Assembly (NCBI RefSeq): GCF_019977735.1 | Contig: NZ_AP025018.1 | Coordinates: forward strand, 10,110,580 to 10,174,579 | DNA length: 64,000 nucleotides | Source: Calothrix sp. PCC 7716 | GTDB taxonomy: Bacteria > Cyanobacteriota > Cyanobacteriia > Cyanobacteriales > Nostocaceae | Direction: 5' to 3' | Shown here: positions 17,094-26,391 of the stretch, piece by piece | How the letters are laid out: each line of letters begins with the position of its first letter | Position numbering within the stretch: the stretch's first letter is position 1 | Translations under genes and position numbers: made by a program | Notes under the pieces: model-generated | What the model saw: the letters and a program-made list of their open reading frames with translations, nothing else | Told to the model about the DNA's origin: nothing | Databases searched by the model: none

Positions 17094-17573
17094 TTAATTA
17101 TTATTATACTCTTGCTGCAAAAGAGACATAATTATTAGGGAATCATATTTATTTCCTGTTTTTAAGCATTCGCGGAGTATTCCTTCAACGACAAAACCAG
17201 CCGTCTTGTAAATTGATTGCGCGCGAAGATTTTGCAATTTTACATCTAACCACAACCGATGCGCCTTATAATTATTGAATGCTAACTCCTTAATCATTTC
17301 TATTGTTGCTTTTCCATAACCCTTGCCTTTTTCTGTAATAACGATTCTACGTAATTCAATCGCATTATCTACATTAGTCAGACCAGCTAAAATAACATAG
17401 CCAACTTTTGTTTCCTTTTGCACAATTAGATGAAGACTATCAGGAGTATTAATTGCTTGTAAATGTTTTTCGCGTGACCAGGTAATTATGTACTGACGGT
17501 TTTCCTCATTGTTTTCAGCACTTAGAATATAATCAAGATCAACTTCTTCAGTTTGGCGTAGACGAAGAACCAT
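17094..17573 (-). CDS. GNAT N-acetyltransferase (RimJ/RimL-like)
   Basis: A 159-residue acetyltransferase. It starts LRLRQTEEVDLDYIL; the acetyl-CoA loop is ITEKGKGYGKATIEMI and the family landmark RLWLDVKLQNLRAQSIYKTAGF follows. It is related to RimJ/RimL-type enzymes that acetylate protein N-termini or small amines. It converges on the LLM operon and is likely a separate unit; a transporter fragment lies just upstream of it. Confidence 0.83.
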   Translation of the reverse strand: MVLRLRQTEEVDLDYILSAENNEENRQYIITWSREKHLQAINTPDSLHLIVQKETKVGYVILAGLTNVDNAIELRRIVITEKGKGYGKATIEMIKELAFNNYKAHRLWLDVKLQNLRAQSIYKTAGFVVEGILRECLKTGNKYDSLIIMSLLQQEYNNN

Positions 17574-17582
17574 TATTTTTAC

Positions 17583-17783
17583 TTAATGATTAGAATTATT
17601 CGTTTGTAGAGATTTGCGAAGCGTTGTAAATGCGAGAATACCTACAACAGTCAAATAAATACGTTGTAGCCATGAATTACTCAAGCTCAGGCTAATATTT
17701 CCTCCAACAATTCCACCGATAAACATAGCTATACCAAGAATTATACCTAGTTTATAATCAACAACGCCCTGTGTTATAAAGAT
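17583..17783 (-). pseudogene. C-terminal fragment of a TauE/SafE permease
   Basis: The reverse strand reads VVDYKLGIILGIAMFIGGIVGG, then NISLSLSNSWLQRIYLTVVGILAF and a stop at 17583-17585. This is the last part of the TSUP family (putative sulfite or sulfonate-product exporters). An in-frame stop just upstream shows that the N-terminal two thirds are missing. An intact family member lies at 30440-31216. Confidence 0.65.
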
Positions 17784-18333
17784 TTTTTCAACTTCCTTTT
17801 ATTCAACGGTTTTTATTTTCCTTTCAAACGTCAATTTACTGCTTACGCTGTTGAGTAAAAAATTATATACAGGTTTTCTAATTTTTAAAAGTACGTTCAG
17901 ACATAGTTTGGGTTGAGGAACGTTCAGCTAGTGTGCCGAAGACAAAACCCAACAAAATCAGGTAAATGTTGGGTATCGAGGCGCCTCCACCCAACCTACA
18001 GATTCTCAAAACCTACGCAGTATTGGAAAGATTCTTAATTACCTATCCGTTACATCCGTTATATCCGTTGCTAGTTAACGCGCTCTAAAGTCACCTTCTA
18101 TGTACTAAAGCTGTACAAAAACAAACTATCTATACATGTCAACTCTGGTAAAATAGCGGTTTTTTTGCGAATAACACGTAAATAATTAAACAAATAGGTA
18201 TTAATATTTACATTTAATAGCATTTTACTGGGGGATATAGTAAACAAACCCCAGTAAAAAAGAAGATAAAATTATAACCACCAGTAAAACAGCCCCAGTA
18301 ATTAAAATAAATACTAACAGCATCTTAGAGATT

Positions 18334-18414
18334 CTACCCTTCGGGAAAACTACCCTGCGGGAAAACTACCCTGCGGGAAAACTTCGTTTACGTTTACGTT
18401 TACGTTTACGTTTA
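18334..18414. repeat. Tandem repeats: CTACCCTGCGGGAAAA x3 and CGTTTA x5
   Basis: Three near-identical 16-base units (first with TTCGG instead of TGCGG) run from 18334 to about 18381, each able to form a CCCTGCGGG hairpin. They are followed at 18385-18414 by five perfect copies of the hexamer CGTTTA. Such simple arrays mutate by slippage. Confidence 0.85.
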
Positions 18415-18549
18415 CGCTTCGCTCAACTCAGAATGACATTTCTCACCCGTTTTCACTATACTCTCTTATCTCTGTGCCCTCTGTGTCTCTGTGGTAAATA
18501 AATATACTTAAATCTTAAGACAAGCGCGGGTAGCAAAGTATCAATATAT

Positions 18550-18559
18550 TTAGATTATC
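18550..18559. promoter_or_regulatory. TTAGATTATC half-symmetric site
   Basis: TTAGATTATCAAACAATTAG matches the sequence upstream of the DszA-type operon (48204 on) over most of its length, and shares TTAGATTATC with the symmetric site before the MarR operon. A second related site, TTAGATAATC, lies at 18582. Possibly bound by the same regulator. Confidence 0.4.
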
Positions 18560-18640
18560 AAACAATTAGTATTTCATAAACTTAGATAATCATATACTTT
18601 AGTTACAAAGGGCTTGAACTTTCACCAAGGGTTGTGCAAT

Positions 18641-18686
18641 ACTACTATGTAAATCACCATAAAATTGGTCGATAAACAGTATTTTA
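18641..18686. promoter_or_regulatory. Paired inverted GTAAATC / GGTCGATAAAC motif
   Basis: ACTATGTAAATCACCAT and, in inverse orientation, ATTGGTCGATAAACAGTAT (complement ATACTGTTTATCGACCAAT) face each other about 60 bases before the first flavoprotein gene. Both arms match the recurring GTAAATCGACCAA motif of the window. Confidence 0.5.
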
Positions 18687-18747
18687 CATAGCCAGCGTAG
18701 ATATTAGATATCAAAATATTAAGCTTTTTAGCTAAGGGGTGAGGCTT

Positions 18748-20367
18748 GTGGGCATAAATCAATTAATTTTAGAACAACAATCTAATAATGCTTCTGACTT
18801 AGATTTACAAGCGGATATTCTAGTTATTGGTGGTGGTCCAGCAGGAGCATGGGCAGCTTTAAGTGCGGCTTCTTCTGGAGCTAAAGTAGTTTTGGTAGAT
18901 AAAGGCTACTGCGGCGCCAGTGGTTCAACGGCTGCGGCTGGTACTACTGTATGGTTTGAACCTTCAGGAGAACAACGCGCGCAAGAAATAGCCAAGCGGC
19001 AAAGGGTAGGAGGGTTTTTATCAGAACTTTCTTGGATGGAAAGAGTTTTGGAGCAAACTCATACAAATTTGTATCAGTTAGGAAATTGGGGTTATCCTTT
19101 TTCATTAGACCAGCAAGGTCAACCTTATTATCCTTCACTCCATCAAGGCGCCGAGTATATGCGTCTGATGCGTAAGCAAATTAAAAAAGCTGGTGTGCAA
19201 ATTCTCGACCATTGTCCAGCTTTAGAATTATTAGTAGACTTAGAAGGTGCAGTTGCTGGAGCTTGTGGAATTAGGCGCCAAAATGGTGGAAGATGGCGAG
19301 TAAAAGCAGCATCTGTAATTATTGCTACTGGTGGTTGTGCTTTTTTGAGCAAAGCTTTAGGTTGTAACGTCCTAACTGGGGATGGTTATTTAATGGCAGC
19401 AGAAGCTGGGGTTGCAATGTCGGGTATGGAATTTTCTAATATCTACGGACTAACTCCGGCATGGTCATCTGTGACAAAAGGCGCCTATTATCGTTGGGCA
19501 ACATTTACCTATGAAGATGGAACTGAAATTGAAAACGCGACTTTCGGGAAACGCTCTACTATCGCCAAAGTACTATTAACTCAACCTGTATATTGCAGCT
19601 TGCACAAAACTCCCGAAGAAGTAAGAACATGGATGCGAACTATCCAACACAATTTCTTCTTGCCTTTTGAACGCACTGGTATTGACCCATTTACCCAACG
19701 CTTTCCTGTAACATTACGTTTAGAAGGAACCGTTCGAGGTACTGGTGGAATTCATATTATAGATAACTCCTGCGCGACTTCAGTCCCTGGACTTTATGCA
19801 GTTGGAGATGCAGCAACACGAGAATTTGTAGCAGGCGCCAGCAGTGGAGGTGGTAGTATAAATGCAGCTTGGGCAATGTCTTCTGGATATTGGGCAGGTT
19901 TAGATGCGGCGAAATATGCTTTATCACTTGGAAATAAAGTAAATGAACGAGAAGTTCAAGGAGTTGGCAAAGCAGGAATTTGGTCGGATAGTAATTTTGC
20001 TCCCCAAGAAGTTATCGGCGCCGTTCAAGCTGAAGTTTTGCCTTATGACCGTAATTTATTCCGCACAGAACATAATTTAAAAGATTCTCTCAAACGCTTA
20101 GATAATTTGTGGCATTCTGTTAAATATAGTGGCGCCGCAAGTGAAGACCAAGCATTGCAAGCACGGGAAGCGGCGGCGATGGTTGCAACATCTCGATGGA
20201 TGTATAATTCTGCACTAATACGTACAGAAAGCCGTGGTATGCATGAACGCCAAGATTACCAAGAACTTGACCCAAATCAGCAATATAAGCTACTTAGTGG
20301 TGGCTTAGATACAGTTTGGGTAAAACCTGAGCAGCACTTTAGAAATAAGGAGTTAGTGACACTGTGA
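18748..20367 (+). CDS. FAD-dependent oxidoreductase, fumarate reductase/AprA-like flavoprotein (copy A)
   Basis: About 539 residues. ILVIGGGPAGAWAAL is the FAD dinucleotide-binding motif, followed by VVLVDKGYCGASGSTAAAG. FPVTLRLEGTVRGTGGI and GLYAVGDAATREF are the substrate-domain and second FAD-contact motifs of the fumarate reductase, succinate dehydrogenase and adenylylsulfate reductase flavoprotein family. It overlaps the next gene by four bases (GTGA), and that gene encodes a two-cluster ferredoxin, an arrangement like AprA-AprB. The substrate is unknown; neighbours point to organosulfur metabolism. GTG 18748 is preferred because GGGGTGAGG precedes it; GTG 18739 is in frame too. Confidence 0.85.
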   Translation: MGINQLILEQQSNNASDLDLQADILVIGGGPAGAWAALSAASSGAKVVLVDKGYCGASGSTAAAGTTVWFEPSGEQRAQEIAKRQRVGGFLSELSWMERVLEQTHTNLYQLGNWGYPFSLDQQGQPYYPSLHQGAEYMRLMRKQIKKAGVQILDHCPALELLVDLEGAVAGACGIRRQNGGRWRVKAASVIIATGGCAFLSKALGCNVLTGDGYLMAAEAGVAMSGMEFSNIYGLTPAWSSVTKGAYYRWATFTYEDGTEIENATFGKRSTIAKVLLTQPVYCSLHKTPEEVRTWMRTIQHNFFLPFERTGIDPFTQRFPVTLRLEGTVRGTGGIHIIDNSCATSVPGLYAVGDAATREFVAGASSGGGSINAAWAMSSGYWAGLDAAKYALSLGNKVNEREVQGVGKAGIWSDSNFAPQEVIGAVQAEVLPYDRNLFRTEHNLKDSLKRLDNLWHSVKYSGAASEDQALQAREAAAMVATSRWMYNSALIRTESRGMHERQDYQELDPNQQYKLLSGGLDTVWVKPEQHFRNKELVTL

Positions 20368-20723
20368 TTGAATTAGTAAGTGAATCTCGCTGTATAGAAT
20401 GTAATCTTTGCGTCACCGCCTGCCCTACAAATGTTTTCGATAAAGTACCAGGAAAGGCGCCTAAAATCGCACGTAAAAGTGATTGCCAAACTTGTTTCAT
20501 GTGCGAATTATATTGTCCAGTAGATGCATTATATGTAGCTCCCCAAACTGATGAACTAGTCGAAGTAGACGAACAAACTTTAATCAAAAATGGTTTACTT
20601 GGCAGCTATCGAGAAGATATCGGTTGGGGCAAAGGAAGAACACCTGGCGCCTCTAAAGAAATGTCCGCATATTATTTCCCATTATTAAGCAATAGAAATT
20701 TACCTAAAACTTCATCTAATTAA
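20364..20723 (+). CDS. 2x[4Fe-4S] ferredoxin-like electron carrier (AprB-like)
   Basis: A 119-residue protein with two cluster motifs: C10-x2-C13-x2-C16-x3-C20-P (CIECNLCVTACP) and C41-x2-C44-x2-C47-x3-C51-P (CQTCFMCELYCP). This is the bacterial-type dicluster pattern, also the core of AprB. The C-terminal tail of about 60 residues lacks cysteines. Its GTG start overlaps the stop of flavoprotein A and its stop directly abuts the ATG of flavoprotein B, so it probably passes electrons to or from both. Confidence 0.9.
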   Translation: MIELVSESRCIECNLCVTACPTNVFDKVPGKAPKIARKSDCQTCFMCELYCPVDALYVAPQTDELVEVDEQTLIKNGLLGSYREDIGWGKGRTPGASKEMSAYYFPLLSNRNLPKTSSN

Positions 20724-22322
20724 ATGAATAACCAATCAATAGACCTAAAATTAACTGCCGATGTCTTAATTATTGGTGGTGGGCCAGCAGGAACTTGGGC
20801 AGCATTAAGTGCAGCTACTAGTGGAGCAAAAGTAATTTTAGTAGACAAAGGTTACTGTGGCACAAGTGGCGCCGCAGCAGCTTCGGGAAATGGTGTTTGG
20901 TATGTGCCTCCTGACCCAGAACAACGGGAAACTGCAATGGCTAGTCGTGAAGCAATGGGAGGATTTCTTGCTGACCGTAACTGGATGACGCGCGTACTAG
21001 ATAGAACCTATGATAATATTCAATCTCTAATAAATTGGAACTATAACTTTCATACAGACCACAATGGGCAAGTAGTTTATCGCTCTTTGCAAGGACCAGA
21101 CTACATGCGCTTCATGCGACAAAAGATTAAAAAAGCGGGTGTCAAAATTTTAGATAACAGTCCCGCTTTAGAATTGCTAGTAGATTTAGAAGGGGTTGTT
21201 GCTGGAGCAGCAGGTATTAACCGTCAATCTAACTCACGTTGGCAAGTCCGCTCTGGGTCTGTAGTAATTGCAACAGGTGGTTGTGCTTTTTTGAGTAAAG
21301 CCCTAGGTTGTAATGTATTAACAGGCGATGGGTTGCTGATGGCAGCAGAAGTAGGCGCCGATTTTTCTGGTATGGAATTTTCTAATGCTTATGCTATTTC
21401 TCCTGCCTGGTCTTCTGTCACCAAAACTCGTTTTTACGATTGGGCATCTTTTACATACGAAGATGGTACGGTAATTGAAGGCGCCGGTTCTAAACGTGGT
21501 CGCTCTGTAATTGCCAAAACTTTACTAACGCAACCAGTATACGCGCGTCTTGACCAAGGTGTGGATGAAGAAACGAAAGTATGGATGCGCGCGTCTCAAC
21601 CAAATTTCTTTGTTGTGTTTGACCGCGCGGGAATAGACCCATTTACACAAAGATTCCCTGTTACACTACGTTTGGAAGGAACAGTACGCGGTACGGGTGG
21701 AATTCGGATTACAGATTATACTTGCGCCAGCTCCGTTCCTGGTTTATATGCTGCTGGAGATGCTGCAACTAGAGAATTAATCTGTGGAGGATTTACAGGT
21801 GGAGGTAGCCACAATGCAGCCTGGGCAATGTCTTCCGGTTATTGGTCAGGTCAATCAGCTGCTGCCTATGCACTTAGTTTAGGAGATACATCGCAACGTC
21901 CAGTACAAGGAGTTGGAAAAGTTGGATTATCCTATACAGGAAATCAAACTTTATTCCCAGAAGAAATAATTACCGCAACCCAAGCAGAAGTTTTCCCTTA
22001 TGACCGCAACTTATTCCGCACAGCAACAGGTTTAAATGAATCTCTAGAAAGACTAAATAAGCTTTGGCAAGAGATTCGTAACAGTAAAATAACCACAGAT
22101 AATCAAATTGTGCGCGCGCGTGAAGCTGCGGCAATGTTAGCAACTGCTCGTTGGATGTACAGCAGTGGTATACAGCGTCAAGAAACCAGAGGAATGCACA
22201 AACGCGAAGATTTTCCTCTTCTTGACCCTAACCAACAACACCGTTTAATTAGCGGTGGTTTAGACACAATATGGGTAAAACCAGAGCAAACATCTGTGAG
22301 CAAGGAATTAATTAGCGTGTAA
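20724..22322 (+). CDS. FAD-dependent oxidoreductase, fumarate reductase/AprA-like flavoprotein (copy B)
   Basis: 532 residues, closely related to the product of 18748-20367 along its whole length. GGGPAG is at residues 18-23, then VDKGYCGTSGAAAASGNG, RFPVTLRLEGTVRGTGGI and GLYAAGDAATRELICGGF. Copy A has GASSGGGS after the last motif, copy B GGFTGGGS. The two might form a heterodimer with the ferredoxin or act on different substrates. The ATG follows the ferredoxin stop with no gap. A third, truncated copy lies at 34868-35955. Confidence 0.87.
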   Translation: MNNQSIDLKLTADVLIIGGGPAGTWAALSAATSGAKVILVDKGYCGTSGAAAASGNGVWYVPPDPEQRETAMASREAMGGFLADRNWMTRVLDRTYDNIQSLINWNYNFHTDHNGQVVYRSLQGPDYMRFMRQKIKKAGVKILDNSPALELLVDLEGVVAGAAGINRQSNSRWQVRSGSVVIATGGCAFLSKALGCNVLTGDGLLMAAEVGADFSGMEFSNAYAISPAWSSVTKTRFYDWASFTYEDGTVIEGAGSKRGRSVIAKTLLTQPVYARLDQGVDEETKVWMRASQPNFFVVFDRAGIDPFTQRFPVTLRLEGTVRGTGGIRITDYTCASSVPGLYAAGDAATRELICGGFTGGGSHNAAWAMSSGYWSGQSAAAYALSLGDTSQRPVQGVGKVGLSYTGNQTLFPEEIITATQAEVFPYDRNLFRTATGLNESLERLNKLWQEIRNSKITTDNQIVRAREAAAMLATARWMYSSGIQRQETRGMHKREDFPLLDPNQQHRLISGGLDTIWVKPEQTSVSKELISV

Positions 22323-22348
22323 TTTTTTAGTTAAGCAGGAAGATTATC

Positions 22349-23836
22349 ATGACTATTGCACTAGAACGTCCTAAGAAAAAAACACGTTCAGCAGAAATTC
22401 GTGAACAACTTGGATATCCCATCATTGATACTGATGTACATACCCAAGAATTTCCCCCAGCATTTTTAGACTATCTAGAGCAAGTCGCAGGCGCCGCAAT
22501 TGTAGAAAAGTTTCAAGAACACTTACCAGGTTCATCGCGTTCAAAATGGTTTAGTCAGACTTGGGAAGAACGACGAGCTTATAGAACAACACGTCCTCCT
22601 TTCTGGACTCGTCCTACTAACGATGCTTTAAATTTAGCAACTATTAGCTTACCTAAGTTACTCCATGAAAGACTCCAAGAAGCAGGTACAGACTTTGCTG
22701 TTGTGTACCCCAACTTAGCAACAATGGCGCCGCATATCGGTCATCCAGATATGCGACGTGCTGTATGTCGTGCGGCTAATACATACCATGCTGAAATTTT
22801 CCGTCCTTATGCTGACCGCTTAACACCAATTGCTTCTATTCCAATGCATACTCCTACTGAAGCCATAGAAGAATTGGAATATGCAGTCAAAGTACTAGGA
22901 CTAAAAGCAATTCAAATACCCGGTCATATCCGGCGCCCAATTCCTGCTTTCGAGAAGTATGGTGAGGAAGTCGCGAACGAAGCAATTTGGATTGATACAT
23001 TTGGTTTAGATAGTAAATACGACTATGACCCCTTCTGGGCAAAATGTGTAGAACTCAAAGTTGTACCTACCACTCACTCCAGTGGTATGGGTTGGATAAA
23101 TCGCCGCTCAATTTCCAACTATCAATATAATCATATTGGTCACTTTGCCTCTGCTGGTGAAGCATTGTGCAAATCACTATTTTTCGGTGGAGTTACTCAT
23201 CGTTTTCCCACATTAAAATTTGCTTTCTTAGAAGGTGGTTCTGCATGGGGCGCCAGTTTGTATGCTGATCTAGTATGGCACTGGTATACACGCAATGAAG
23301 ACCATATGTTAGAACATAACGACCCTAGCAAAATTAATCGTGAAGAACTTTTAGAATACTATGTTCGATATGGTGGTGAACAAGTCAACGGTCGCTTAGA
23401 CCAGTTAGGAAGTGGTTTAGGATTCCATGCCAACTTGTTATCTCCTTCAGACCCAGGTGAACAAGATGAATTTGCCCTGGCAGGAGTTAAAACTCCAGAA
23501 GACGTGCGCGCGCGCTTTTTAAATCATTTCTACTTTGGCACAGAATCAGATGATACCCGTGTTGCTCATGCATTTAACCGCAAAGCAAACCCTTATGGCG
23601 ACCGCGTAAAAGCATTCTTAGGTTCAGACTCAGGTCATTGGGATGTTCCAGATATTACCGCCGTCACCGCAAATTCCTACTCTTTTGTTGAACGTGGCAT
23701 TTTAAGCGAGGAAGACCTGCGCTACTTCTTATCTATTCATCCAATGGAGTTATACACCAGTCTCAACCGTGACTTCTTCAAAGGTACATCAGTAGAAAAA
23801 GCAGCCGAGGAATATTTCACTAATAATAAAAATTAG
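22349..23836 (+). CDS. Amidohydrolase-superfamily metal enzyme (ACMSD-like), copy 1
   Basis: 495 residues, a TIM-barrel metal-dependent hydrolase or decarboxylase of the amidohydrolase_2 type. YPIIDTDVH (D27-x-D29-x-H31) replaces the usual H-x-H metal pair; VVPTTHSSG holds a ligand His and FLGSDSGHWDVPD the catalytic Asp near residue 426. Characterised relatives are decarboxylases and C-C hydrolases. AGGAAG precedes the ATG. It directly follows the flavoprotein-ferredoxin genes and has a tandem copy downstream and a third copy at 45111, always near oxidative enzymes, so it probably processes the product of the redox step. Confidence 0.83.
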   Translation: MTIALERPKKKTRSAEIREQLGYPIIDTDVHTQEFPPAFLDYLEQVAGAAIVEKFQEHLPGSSRSKWFSQTWEERRAYRTTRPPFWTRPTNDALNLATISLPKLLHERLQEAGTDFAVVYPNLATMAPHIGHPDMRRAVCRAANTYHAEIFRPYADRLTPIASIPMHTPTEAIEELEYAVKVLGLKAIQIPGHIRRPIPAFEKYGEEVANEAIWIDTFGLDSKYDYDPFWAKCVELKVVPTTHSSGMGWINRRSISNYQYNHIGHFASAGEALCKSLFFGGVTHRFPTLKFAFLEGGSAWGASLYADLVWHWYTRNEDHMLEHNDPSKINREELLEYYVRYGGEQVNGRLDQLGSGLGFHANLLSPSDPGEQDEFALAGVKTPEDVRARFLNHFYFGTESDDTRVAHAFNRKANPYGDRVKAFLGSDSGHWDVPDITAVTANSYSFVERGILSEEDLRYFLSIHPMELYTSLNRDFFKGTSVEKAAEEYFTNNKN

Positions 23837-23844
23837 AAAATACT

Positions 23845-23917
23845 CTTGTGGAGCGGGCATCCCTGCCCGCCCCTTATATAAACATGCATAAACAGGCAAG
23901 GATGCCTGTTCCACAAG
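23845..23917. repeat. CTTGTGGA...GGGCATCC palindromic repeat
   Basis: Inverted arms CTTGTGGAGCGGGCATCC and AAGGATGCCTGTTCCACAAG between the two amidohydrolase genes. Related copies lie at 28213, 34237, 45014 and 53822. Confidence 0.8.
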
Positions 23918-23947
23918 ATTGTTCCACAATATTCAAGGTAAACAACA

Positions 23948-25435
23948 ATGACCATTGCATTAGAACGTCCAATCCAAAAAAGCAAATCTGCTCAAATTCG
24001 TGAACAACTAGGTTATCCCATTATTGATACTGATGTACACACCCAAGAATTTGAACCAGCAGTATTAGATTATTTAGAGCAAGTAGCAGGAAGCGCAATA
24101 GTCGAACGCTTCAAAGAACATTTACCAGGCGCCTCACGTTTTAAATGGTACAAACAAACATGGGAAGAACGTTTTGCGTATCGTAGCAACCGTCCTAACT
24201 GGTGGGGGCGCCCAACAAAAAACACTTTGAATTTAGCTACTATTAGTTTGCCCAAGTTACTTCATGAAAGACTTCAAGAAGCAGGTACAGATTTTGCCGT
24301 CGTGTATCCAAACTTGGCAACAATGGCGCCCAACATTGGTAATGAAGAAATGCGACGGGCAGTATGTCGCGCGCTAAATATCTACCATGCTGATATATTC
24401 CGTCCTTATGCTGACCGTTTAACACCAATTGCGGCAATTCCAATGCATACTCCTACTGAAGCAATAGAAGAATTGGAATATGCAGTAAATGTACTAGGAT
24501 TAAAAGCAATTCAGATACCAGGTTATGTTCGGCGCCCAATTCCTGCTTTTGAAAAGTATGGTAAAGAAGTAGCAAACGAGGTAGTTTGGATTGATAACTT
24601 TGGCTTAGACAGCGAATATGATTATGACCCATTCTGGGCGAAGTGCGTAGAACTCAAAGTAGTTCCTACCACCCACGCATCAAGTCAAGGTTGGACAACT
24701 CAACGCTCAGTTACGAATGCTCAGTACAATCATATTAACCACTTTGCCTTTGCAGCAGAAGCGCTGTGCAAATCTTTGTTCTTTGGTGGTGTGACTCGAC
24801 GCTTCCCCAATTTAAAATTTGCCTTTATGGAAGGTGGTTCTGCTTGGGGCGCCAGTTTGTATGCTGATATAATTTGGCATTGGGAAACCCGCAACAAAGA
24901 GCATTTATTAACTCATAACAATCCTGCCATTGTAGATAAAGAAGAACTCAAAGAGCTTTATATTCGTTATGATGGTGAACTAGTACATGGTCGCTTAGAT
25001 CAACTTGGTGATGGTTTAGGATTCCACAGTAAACATTTTGCACCTGAAGACCCAGGAGAGCTAGATGAATTTGCTGATGCTGGTATTGAGAAACCAGAGG
25101 ATGTGCGCGACCGCTTCTTAAATCATTTCTACTTTGGTACAGAATCAGATGATACTCGTGTATCTCAAGCTTTTAACCGCGCGGCATTGCCTTTTGGCGA
25201 CCGCGTAAAAGCTTTCTTGGGTTCTGATGCTGGTCATTGGGATGTGCCTGATATTACAAGCGTTACCGCTAATGCTTACAATATGGTAGAACGAGAGATT
25301 ATTAGCGAAGAAGATTTACGCTACTTCTTATCAATTCATCCATTGGAATTGTATACAAGTCTTAATCGTGATTTCTTTAAAGGTACGGTGGTTGAGAAAG
25401 AAGCTGAAGAATATTTGATGAGTGTTGGTCGATAA
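23948..25435 (+). CDS. Amidohydrolase-superfamily metal enzyme (ACMSD-like), copy 2
   Basis: 495 residues, same length as copy 1 and nearly alignable without gaps, clearly a tandem duplication. The metal motif YPIIDTDVH, VVPTTHASS and FLGSDAGHWDVPD are retained. Differences cluster around residues 70-80 and in the C-terminal third, which could alter substrate choice. AAGG precedes the ATG. A palindromic repeat has inserted in the spacer between the copies. Confidence 0.83.
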   Translation: MTIALERPIQKSKSAQIREQLGYPIIDTDVHTQEFEPAVLDYLEQVAGSAIVERFKEHLPGASRFKWYKQTWEERFAYRSNRPNWWGRPTKNTLNLATISLPKLLHERLQEAGTDFAVVYPNLATMAPNIGNEEMRRAVCRALNIYHADIFRPYADRLTPIAAIPMHTPTEAIEELEYAVNVLGLKAIQIPGYVRRPIPAFEKYGKEVANEVVWIDNFGLDSEYDYDPFWAKCVELKVVPTTHASSQGWTTQRSVTNAQYNHINHFAFAAEALCKSLFFGGVTRRFPNLKFAFMEGGSAWGASLYADIIWHWETRNKEHLLTHNNPAIVDKEELKELYIRYDGELVHGRLDQLGDGLGFHSKHFAPEDPGELDEFADAGIEKPEDVRDRFLNHFYFGTESDDTRVSQAFNRAALPFGDRVKAFLGSDAGHWDVPDITSVTANAYNMVEREIISEEDLRYFLSIHPLELYTSLNRDFFKGTVVEKEAEEYLMSVGR

Positions 25436-25446
25436 AATAACCCGTA

Positions 25447-25529
25447 TTGATCCCCCAACCCCCCGCGAATTCGGGGGGCTATAAACCCTCTTGTCCCCCC
25501 CTTATTAAGGGGGGCTAGGGGGGATCAAT
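25447..25529. repeat. TTGATCCCCC inverted repeat
   Basis: Begins TTGATCCCCCAACCCCCC and ends GGGGCTAGGGGGGATCAA, with inner palindromes including CGCGAATTCGGGGGG. Same family as 12791-12906. It separates amidohydrolase copy 2 from the methyltransferase gene. Confidence 0.8.
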
Positions 25530-25548
25530 TACAATATAGGAGTTTCAA

Positions 25549-26361
25549 ATGGTTACAACTATTTCTAATTACGACCCAACTTTATTTCAAGGCGCCGCTT
25601 GGTACTACGCGCGTTACCGAGCAAAATATCCTCAAGCCTTATTTGATTTATTAGCTGATATCTTTAACCTTGATGGTACAGAAAGATTACTCGACCTAGG
25701 CTGTGGCGCCGGACTAGTGGCTATTCCTTTTCATAACCGCTTTGCCGAAGTGGTAGCGCTTGACCCAGATGCAGATATGCTCACTGAAGCGCAAGAGCAA
25801 GCTGTAAATGCTGGCGCCACTAATATTCGTTGGATTTATGACCGTGCAGAGTCTATTTCTGATGATTTGGGTGAGTTTAAATTAGTAACAATGGGACGTT
25901 CGTTTCATTGGATGCAGCGAGAGCTTGTATTATCCAAACTTGATTCTTTACTAAATAATGATGGCGGTATTGTTATTATTAAAACAAACGAGAATACTTG
26001 GGAGAGCCAACACCCTTGGAAACAAACTGCTATTGCCGTTGTTAGACGCTGGTTAGGTGATAGGCGCCGCACAGGCAAAGGTGGAGAAGGAGAGTGGAAA
26101 GCTTTAGAAATACCTCACGAAACTGTTTTAGCAAATTCTTCTTTTTCCAATATTACGTCCTACGAAGTGAAATTTGAGCAATCTTGGACGATTGATTCAT
26201 ATTTAGGCTACCTTTATTCAACCGCATTTGCTTTACCATCTTTCTTCGGCAACAACCGCGAAAAATTTGAGGTAGATTTAAAAGCTTCTTTATTAGCAGT
26301 GGAACCATCTGGACAGTTTAGTGAGATGTTACCAGTTACAGCTTTGGTCGCTAGGAAATAA
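25549..26361 (+). CDS. Class I SAM-dependent methyltransferase
   Basis: 270 residues. LLDLGCGAGLVAIPF is motif I for SAM binding, VVALDPDADML motif II and FKLVTMGRSFHWM the post-motif acid region. FQGAAWYYARYRAKYPQALF at the N-terminus is typical of a widespread group annotated as UbiE/Smt-type methyltransferases. AGGAG precedes the ATG. It lies between the amidohydrolases and a sulfonate-type binding protein. The substrate is unknown. Confidence 0.83.
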   Translation: MVTTISNYDPTLFQGAAWYYARYRAKYPQALFDLLADIFNLDGTERLLDLGCGAGLVAIPFHNRFAEVVALDPDADMLTEAQEQAVNAGATNIRWIYDRAESISDDLGEFKLVTMGRSFHWMQRELVLSKLDSLLNNDGGIVIIKTNENTWESQHPWKQTAIAVVRRWLGDRRRTGKGGEGEWKALEIPHETVLANSSFSNITSYEVKFEQSWTIDSYLGYLYSTAFALPSFFGNNREKFEVDLKASLLAVEPSGQFSEMLPVTALVARK

Positions 26362-26391
26362 ATTGATGCAAAAACTATACTATTTAAACAC

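Larger units (their letters stand above)
17784..18738. other. Long spacer before the flavoprotein operon
   Basis: About 950 bases without a gene. It holds repeated ACCCAACATT-type sequence near 17940-18000, TATCCGTTACATCCG repeats near 18045-18070, tandem repeats at 18334-18414, a CTCTGTG-rich repeat near 18470-18500, TTAGATTATC and TTAGATAATC sites at 18550 and 18582, and a paired motif at 18641-18686 next to the operon. Confidence 0.6.

Noticed and set aside
18334-18414. Short tandem repeats considered as CRISPR
   Set aside because: Units of 6 and 16 bases without spacers and no cas genes in the window.
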